This document shows positions 26,861-60,000 of a stretch of 60,000 nt of DNA, one piece after another; position 1 is the stretch's first letter, and every line of letters begins with the position of its first letter. Both the position numbers and the translations under genes were made by a program. A model generated the notes under the pieces. It ran no database searches. It saw nothing but the letters and a program-made list of their open reading frames with translations, and was not told the DNA's origin. The stretch spans positions 994,001 to 1,054,000 of the forward strand of contig WPIO01000120.1 of assembly GCA_009760855.2 (NCBI GenBank), in the 5' to 3' direction. The DNA comes from Cristatella mucedo. Taxonomy: Eukaryota; Bryozoa; Phylactolaemata; Cristatellidae.

Positions 26861-27368
26861 TATTGTATAGATGTATTCAGCAAAAAATTGCTAGGCAGGC
26901 ATTTAACTTTATTTAAGCTCAAGCTTACCAGCTATTACAATACCTCGAATGGCAGTACAAAATGTCAAAGTCACACTAAATTGTGTAGTTGTTCAGTTTT
27001 TGTTGTTTAGCGACATCATAAGTAAGCTTGATGTTAGCCTAATTAAAGCTCTGTATGTGCATTCATTATGCGGATCTTACTTATTACCTTTTAGGAATGC
27101 AACCCAAGAGCTTGCAGTGTTGTCTTCCTTTTGCAAAAACTTCGTGAGTGCCTAGCTGAGGTTATCAGTCTTCGGTTCGTCCTGCATTTCCAAATGCCTA
27201 TGCCTAGAAATCAGATGCATTAAAGGAAGTTATTTTTCAGCAAAGCTCCTAATTATTATAAAGTAAATTAAACAAAATGCAAAATGGCGTTTTCGATTAC
27301 ATTTCCCACTTTGATGTTTGCCTTGGGTGTGCTTAGCTGCCAATCTAAAGTAAAATTATATAATTTAC

Positions 27369-27412
<44 letters not shown>

Positions 27413-27413
27413 A
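27369..27413. repeat. (TA)n-(TG)n microsatellite
   Basis: About 22 bp of AT followed by 22 bp of GT. Confidence 0.95.
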
Positions 27414-27918
27414 TAATATGCAATTTTACTAAACAAACGTCAATATCTGTACAGAAAGGTAGCAATCCAGTGCAACTTAAGGATTTAAACTGTCTTCTAA
27501 AACTGGTTTTGACAACACGGGTTTTGTTTGTTCGTTATTAAGAGTTGATGAAGTAAGATCAAACGAAATATACATCCCACTCGCATTCATCCTCAGCTAG
27601 GAGGCGATGGTTTTCTTAGGCCTTTATGTGTTAGTGTGCTTAAGGTGACAATTATTAGTTAATCATTACTAAATGCATCTACAGGCGAAATATGTTTTCA
27701 ATATTGTCTCAAATATCATACATAGAAGTCCAAAATGATAGCTTATTACGACGGCCGAAGTAGGTCGCAGTGAGTTTCATTTTGGAGACAAATAGCACAA
27801 GTTAAAGTGTGCCGACGCTTTGAATAAAATTAATTCAGTGCTAATGTATGATCATGAATTTGGTATAGCAAACTCAGATAACTCAAGCTCTTGTTATGCA
27901 ACCTTATTTTCTGCAAAT

Positions 27919-28470
27919 GATGCATGATCAAATGGTTAGTGGTAGCATGCTTAATGACAGCGAGCATAAAAGCGGTTTTCAAATATGTTCAAGTTCAGAT
28001 ATCATAAGGGGAGCCGGAAGTGAGTTCCCGGCTTTGGAACACCTGATCGAAAAGCACTGAGTCGTAAGAAGTCGAGGTTCGTACGAGATAAAGTTAAACG
28101 ATTCGATCTCGAAAGCGAATTATACTATGCTTTGCCCAGTTGGTGGGTAGATCTGACGTAAGTAGATGCTTAGCTTGACTGGTAGCCACTGCAGGTCGGA
28201 GAGAGGTCATTTTTGTGGGAACTGAGACACACCTAGCAGAATAGCCTAGCTGAATGGTTCTGCGCTAGCTTTGTGAGGCCGCTTGCACATACAGGTTGAC
28301 AGGATAGCAGTGAATCCAAGAAGTCGAGAAGGGGTTGCACACATTTATGGACAAATTTAACCGTGGTATCTTTATCTAAACAAGCACACATGTTAGCAAT
28401 GTTATCTAGCTGATAGTAGGCAGATTTGGCGGTGGAGCTGACATGGTCGTCTAATTAGAGCTAGTGGTTT
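27919..28470 (-). mobile_element. LINE C-terminal ORF2 remnant, degenerate
   Basis: The plus strand matches 51880-52560 in blocks: CTTGACTGGTAGCCACTGCA, GGTATCTTTATCTAAACAAG and GAGCTGACATGGTCGTCTAA. These blocks lie in the reverse complement of the ORF2 C-terminal region. Many indels and no open frame. It lies head to head with the plus-strand LINE that follows. Confidence 0.82.
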
Positions 28471-28959
28471 TGCCGTGGCATGCCAAGCACACAATATCCG
28501 TTTCCTGTCCGATCTATAATTCTTTTGAAAACGGAAGTTTTTACTGGGGTATGTCTAAGAGCATCGCATATGGAAACTAAAACAACCGAGAACTTTTTTA
28601 AAGCTAACCTGTTAGTCCTTAGACCGTATCCCATAAGAAATTGCATCTTTGTGGACATATAAACACTCATGGCTTTGGGCTGCTCGATCTACCATACATG
28701 CATCAGACCGATGCAGATACGCCAGCAGCTAACTTCCAAGTTAGTTGTGATCCTGCGTTTCTAGTATTGCTTCGTTGTCGTAGCTTGAATGCTTGGCTAA
28801 ATGAAAACTGTGTTGCTAAGATTCCTGAACTATGCATTGACAAACAAAAAACGTCCTGGGCCGGCCAGTGGGCCGGACCACCAGCTGAGACACTATTCGT
28901 ATGGCTGGAACCCCGAGCTTAGTACCTGCTCCTTTGATATTCTTTGCAGTGTCTAGAAC

Positions 28960-31900
28960 CACTCATCCCTATTTCCCTTAGGTCCTACTCTGAATCTATT
29001 CAACTTAGTGGTCATCAGGCCGATTATAACTCCGGCTGCCTATCTTAACTCTCGTTTTTGGAAACTTTGCCCATTGTGCCAAAAACCTATAGCGATTAGC
29101 GACTTTATGATTGAAGCATGTCTCTACTAGCTCGCCTTGAATGAAAAATAGCTTAAATCAGTGACCTGACTGACAATTCAAGACACAACTCCTTCTTTCA
29201 TATTTCTAGATACATCGCAACTGGAGGTAGCATTGCTATAGTCGTGCACTCGAAATTCATCGTCAGGCAGTAACCTCGAAGCAGTCTTTCGAAGCTGTTG
29301 TCTTTATTTTAACCGACAACAAACTACCGATGGTGGCAGTAGTCTATCGTCTACCTGGTACCAAGTCCTTTATTTAAGATTCATCTGATCTCTTTTCAAT
29401 TCTTTGTATATTAAAGAAGTTCTCACTCGTTACTGGTAATATTTAAACGTTAATTTTGATAAACTATCTGACGCCTTCAGCACTGAATGTTGTGAAGTGA
29501 CTGACTGATTGCCACTGATTGTACATACAGCTGTACTTTTCATTACTGCTTATTAGCAAAGCCTGCTTATCTGACCACATGCCGGTCTCATTCCGTCTAC
29601 AATATATATCCTCCTCCCTAAAATTACCTGTAAATCACGCAATTTCAAGATTGGTGACATCGACACTGTCCATCCAAGAATAACTGCTTCACCTCTGCTG
29701 CTAAATCCCCATCTGAACTGTCGTCACTAGTAGATTACTACAACACCACAGTAGCTGAAATGCTCGACTAGTTTGAACCTCTGACTAAGCCCGCTGTTTG
29801 GCCTACCCAGACGCCCGTGATTTATCTCGGACATTAAACTAGCTTTGTCAACAAAGCTCAAGCTGGAAAAAGCATAGAAAGGATCGGAACTGACTGTCCC
29901 CGATAGGCATACAAGGTCTTATGAAAATCTGTTCAATCAATCCCAGCACCGGATAAGTATAGATTCAATATAATATTGTTGAATCTTGGATGCACGATCC
30001 AAAAATGCTAATTTTGACTTACAACCATCTACTTAAGAGCTTCCAGATTAGATCCTTAACTAAAGATCCATGTAATAATTTACTTTAGTGTTTTTCTAAG
30101 TTTATGTCAAGGACACCGACAAGATCAGTGAGTCCATCCCTGAGATTATAGCGTCGTCCTTGGATGGTGCCCCTCAATTCATTTCTGCACCTCGATGTCT
30201 ATATTCCAGTAGGTCACTTGATACCTTGTCCGGAAGTTCATACCTTAATCAAAGAAGACGACTGGGCCCCTGGACCCTATTCTCACTTTACTGCTTCTAG
30301 GATGCATGTATCTACTACTGCCGTGCATAACCAACGTCGTTGAGATGTCAGTAGTCTCTGGTCATGTCCCAGCATCTCTCAAAAAGGCTGTAGTCAGGCC
30401 TCTACTCAAGAATGCAAGACTTGACAAAAGGAACTTGAGCAGCTACCGCCTACTCTCTCTTCAATCGTTCTTTCGAAGAAACTGGCCCGAGTCAAGAGAG
30501 ACCAGTGGAACTCCTACATTAATGAGCTAAACCTTGCTGTTAAGTTCCACTATTTTCATAGAGCTAATCACTTTGAAGAGTCAGCATTGCTTTGGGTGTA
30601 CGACGACTGACTAGGGAGTACAAACACGAGTCACTCTGCTGATTTTGTTTAATTTTTCGGACGCTTTTAATACTATTGATAGCCACGTCTTTGTCGACCA
30701 TCTCTCACCTCGCCTGGGAATCGATGGCATTGCATGGCAAGCGTTCAGGTGCAATTTCAGTGGGAGACTGCAGAGTATTGATGGGAAAGGACAAATATTA
30801 TCCGAGGAACCGCTGAAATACAGGGTACCTGAGTGCTCCATGCTTCGTCTCGTTTTTTGCACGCTTTATACTCTTCCTCTTGCTGACGTAATTTAAAGAA
30901 AATCTAGGCATCTGCTGCTATTCCAATGAAGCTCAGTTGTATCATTGCTTTTATCTCTCACAGCCCTCAAGCAAGTTAAAATATCCCAACTCCCTTGCTG
31001 CGTGATTGATGGACTTTGCCCATGAATGGCAGCATATTTTCTTAAATGGAAAGATGATACAACCAACTTTCTAGTTATTGGCTAACCAAGTTTGATTCAG
31101 AAATTGGAACGGTTAAAGTCAAAATCAGCTCTTCCAGCATACCTCCTGCTGAGTCGGCACGAAATATAAGTGTCCTGTTCCAAAGTGACCTTCATTAGAC
31201 AGCCCTATCTGCTCTACAATCAAGTCTTCATAATTGGAGCTACATAAAATTCCTAGAATTCGGGGGGGGGGGAAGACGGGAATGCCCATATAAGCGGGTC
31301 CATGCGTTTGAGACGTCCCGTCTTGACTTCTGAAAAAAAATTAAAAAAAACAATAGCCGATTTAACAGCCTCTTTTTGTATAGCGACAGAAGAGCCTTCA
31401 CGGCTATCACCACCGCTTGCAGTGGCGATAAAGGATCGCCCACCACAGGATTCGAGCCAACGACTTCGGGGCCAAGGTCGTGAAAAGCAACCACCTTATC
31501 TAGTGAGCCATTACGACTTCTTAGCTCACTTGTTGCTGGTCTACCGTCCTGCACAATCAGGGCTTTATAAATGGTGCAAAACTCTGCAGCTAGGATTGTT
31601 TGTCGTGTCTTAGTTACCACAATGCACTACTTCTCGTCGACCTGCACAGGCTGCCAGTAAACAAGCTTTTGAATTAAAGGTTTTGTCGCTCACTTAATGG
31701 CCACTTAATTGCTTGGAGCCAGCGCCACATATAAGATCTAAATTCAGTAAGCTAGGCACCTCACCTCCTGCTTCTTGGAATCTGACATCTGACCTATACC
31801 TCGCTAAACCACAAATGTTTTTAGACAGTGAGTTTAGTTCGCATAGTCCAAAAGTCTGGAAATCACTTCTGAATTCCGTCCCGACATCCCATGACTTGAA

Positions 31901-32180
31901 AACGTTTTAAAACAAAGTAAAAACGTGTCGATTTACGACAACTTGTACAGTATCCATGTGATTTGTTCTTCATGTGTTTAGGAGGCTTGAAACGCTCTCA
32001 AGATGGACTTAGTGATTGATAGCTTCAAAAGCTGCCGAAAGAGCGAGCGGTTTATTTGAGCATGCTACCTATAGCCGTTAAATCACGCTTCCTTTGCAGC
32101 AAATGGGAAGCACTTACAGAGAGATTGAGTATTCTGATGGCGCTTTGTCCAGAGTATGATTATTAATATCAAATTCGGAA
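28960..32180 (+). mobile_element. L2/CR1-like LINE, near full-length but inactive
   Basis: Order along the plus strand: endonuclease remnants at about 29030-29480 (SDFMIEACL, LALNEK, LTIQDTTPSF, YIATGGSIAIVVHSKF, PGTKS); RT at 30306-30896 (VPASLKKAVVRPLLKNARLD, NFSDAFNTIDSHVFVDHLS, FCTLYTLPLADV); a C-terminal region at about 31276-31910 (SKFSKLGTSPPASWNL, HSPKVWKSLLNSVP); and a 3' tail to about 32180 with ATTGAGTATTCTGATGGCGC and GATTATTAATATC. Many stops and frameshifts. The C-terminal region is split by a SINE-A (31332-31514). An 11-G run lies at 31262-31272. Confidence 0.85.
31332..31514 (-). mobile_element. SINE-A inserted into the LINE, with target-site duplication
   Basis: The minus-strand SINE-A has a well-kept head (GAGCCATTACGACTTCT side reversed as the SINE start), the hairpin GACCTTGGCCCCGAAGTC, box B GGCTCGAATCC and the body GGCTCTTCTGTCGCTATAC, and ends in a T-rich tract. 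GACTTCT flanks it on both sides (31325-31331 and 31515-31521), and the LINE sequence continues across. Confidence 0.9.
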
Positions 32181-33197
32181 CAGGATACCTAGATTTCGAG
32201 TAGGTTCATCAGGACTTAGGTTGCCTAGTGGATCGTGAGAGTTTACTTTTCCATGTAATATCGCCTCACGCTCACTTTGAGAGGACTAGCTTGGAGGATT
32301 TTGCTGTGAGATACATATTGGAACCTGCTGGACAATGTAGAAAATAATTCCTGTAGCAGTAACTAATTGAGGTACGTACATATTAGTTCTGAGAGAGCAT
32401 TCCTTAGTGATAGAAAAGTCTCTACCATTTCGCCGCAAACATCATCGCCTGTGTGTGCAGGAAACGTTCGATCTTATTATTAACCATATTACTTATTTCC
32501 ATCTGCATAGACATGAATCTCTTGACCGCAACACAGACTACAGTTTCACGATTTTTTTTTTATAGCCACTAATATAAATATATATTAACCTAAAAACCTC
32601 GTTGAAAGGGACGATTGAAAAAGTTCAAAAATGATTTACATTACTTACTGTTTCACTATAATTCTGCTTATGCAAGAACGAGATATGTAGTAGCAGTTTA
32701 CACTGGTCATTTTCTGCTTGCGCTCCGTAAATGTAGATCAGACTTTAACAAATAAAGAGAAATTCAGTACTAACCTACTCTCTATATGGTAATTCCAATA
32801 AGGAACTTATAGGTCCCCAGACTTGGATTTCTCTAAACCTTCTACGTTATTGATAGATTCTTCTGACTTGGTGTTTGAAAAAAAATTCGTCTCACGAGTT
32901 CCCACTTGCATTGCAAAACTTTTTGAATAGCAATGTCTCTGCAGCACTATACCGAAATGTAACCATCCCGTGCCAATTTGTAGGATAAGTTTTTTTCTGA
33001 CCACTCTTATGGTACTACTTTTATTCCATCTATAGGGTTGTGTAATTTAACTACAGCATGTATGGTATCCTGTCAATGAATCGTCTTTTTTCCACTTTCA
33101 CAACTGTCAAGTTTCTTAGGTCAAGCCCTATGATTCGGGTGTATGTAGCGACAAAATGTGTTATGCACGATTGTTCTAGGATAAAAGCTGCCTTCCT
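32181..33197. other. Intergenic, 3' flank of the right SLC22 gene
   Basis: AT-rich, nothing recognised apart from an AATAAA on the minus strand at 33020-33025. Confidence 0.5.
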
Positions 33198-33203
33198 TTT
33201 ATT
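33198..33203 (-). other. Candidate polyadenylation signal of the right SLC22 gene
   Basis: AATAAA on the minus strand, about 520 bases downstream of the TAG at 33720. A second AATAAA lies at 33020-33025. Neither is confirmed by transcript data; they are the nearest exact hexamers I found. Confidence 0.35.
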
Positions 33204-33719
33204 GGCTTGGTGAATAAGTTATCCTCTGTTCAGACCACAATTGCAATGCTCAGGTAAAATGTGATAGTACAACTTACTGATCATGCAGTATAATTTCAGT
33301 ATGGACATACGTTTTCCTATGAGGATTTTGAACACTTCGAATTTCAAACATCAATGCCAATCAATTAGGAACACTAATAAATGCCACCCCAGTTTAGTTG
33401 AGAGAGTACGACATGAGCCGGCACCAGCAGTGCCGAATTGTCTAAACTCCTCAAAATTGATTGTGATTCAAGATACAGCAGCAGATTTCCACATCTATTT
33501 TCCGAATGTGGCAGTTAGTCTATAGGTGAGAGGTGGTGATTAGTCGGGTGGTAACAAAGTCCAAACAGTGATTGACTGATTCCTTAGCATTCTGCTGTAT
33601 GCACTTAGTCTCAGTCAGGAGCTGCTGGTGAAGCTTATAACAAAGGCAGACAATTAATGAATCCTGATAATCATGTCCAAAATTTTAGACGACAAATTAG
33701 TGCTACATAATGATTGTTG

Positions 33720-59262
<25,543 letters not shown>

Positions 59263-59667
59263 CTTAAGGGCAGACTGCATGCCAAATGTGCGTCGGCGCC
59301 CCCGGCCGGCACCGAATGCAATTTAAACGAAAATGCTTGGGCGTATCCTTGCCAACAATGTAGTTCTGCTCCGCCTGGACTCAAACCACTCCGCCAGCCT
59401 AGCTGGGGTGGCTGATCACCAGCCCGTTAGGTGCTGCAATCAGCCAGGTATCAGCTAATTGCGCCGTATTTTCTAAATAAATTATTTTATCTTGCGCCTT
59501 TTGATAACAATCTATTTCAGGGCACCTAATTGTAAGGGATCACCTGGGGTCGCATGAACCGCCAGCCCTGCAGCGAACTACTTTTTTTGGCTGAGCGTCG
59601 GACTGTGCACGCACTTTCCCCTCCCTCTTCTGCCAGCTCTGTCTCTCTCTGTCTCTGTCTCTCTCTG

Positions 59668-59766
<99 letters not shown>

Positions 59767-60000
59767 TCCCTCTACTGGCACTCCGAAACTGCTGCAATGA
59801 TGTCTACTACATCCTTATCTACGCTCGCTCGCTTGCGTTGCCTGCGTACGATACAATTCAGCCCTCATTGTCAGTACAGCAACGCCCTTATAGGGGTCAC
59901 GTTCATTTCGTCTAGCCGCCGTCGCTCGGTCGAGCCCATCCCCCCCAACAAATGTGCCGTAGCAATAATTGAACTAATACTGGACCAGTCGTCTTATTTT
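59263..60000. other. Upstream region of the right SLC22 gene
   Basis: Would contain the 5' UTR and promoter, or a 5' non-coding exon. It is GC-richer than the introns and contains a (TC)n tract at 59638-59766. No TATA box or clear initiator was identified. Confidence 0.4.
59638..59766. repeat. (TC)n microsatellite upstream of the right gene
   Basis: Begins as TCTCTCTGTC units, then a pure TC run. On the gene's sense strand it is a GA repeat about 380 bp upstream of the ATG. Confidence 0.97.

Overview
The window looks like nuclear DNA of an invertebrate animal. It has spliced genes with kilobase introns, long (TG)n/(TA)n/(TC)n microsatellites, degenerate LINE retrotransposons of the L2/CR1 type, and tRNA-derived SINEs. 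No bacterial or organellar features were seen. The phylum cannot be fixed from the sequence alone; a lophotrochozoan such as a flatworm or mollusc is only a guess.

The only host genes I can support are two head-to-tail paralogues of the SLC22 family (organic ion transporters, major facilitator superfamily), both on the minus strand. The right copy (59262 down to 33720) can be rebuilt as nine exons. Their splice sites and phases fit exactly and give a 522-residue, 12-helix protein. The left copy (15622 down to 2904) shows exons 1-5 with identical intron phases and no stop or frameshift. Its remaining exons would lie beyond position 1. The encoded segments are about 70-86% identical by eye, except for the first extracellular loop, which has diverged strongly. 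Both copies use the same rare GC-AG intron (intron 4). The right protein has an Arg in the helix-11 motif, as in OAT/OCTN transporters rather than the Asp of classical OCTs.

Layout: 1-15622, left gene; 15623-33719, intergenic, with LINE and SINE debris and a 150-bp (TC)n tract; 33720-59262, right gene; 59263-60000, its upstream region with a (TC)n tract. Introns and intergenic DNA hold one main L2/CR1-like LINE family, a tRNA-derived SINE family (SINE-A, about 10 copies) and a second tRNA-like SINE (SINE-B) whose 3' tail resembles the LINE tail. A repeat with an (ACATT)n tail and several minisatellites are also present. Two nested insertions give a relative chronology: a SINE-A inside a LINE at 31332-31514, and a LINE inside a SINE-A at 51737-52686.

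The two transporter genes probably arose by tandem duplication of the whole gene and then diverged mostly in the glycosylated loop. I saw no CRISPR array, rRNA, canonical tRNA gene or operon, and no wholly new system. The most unusual items are the shared GC-AG intron, the loop divergence and the LINE/SINE tail sharing.
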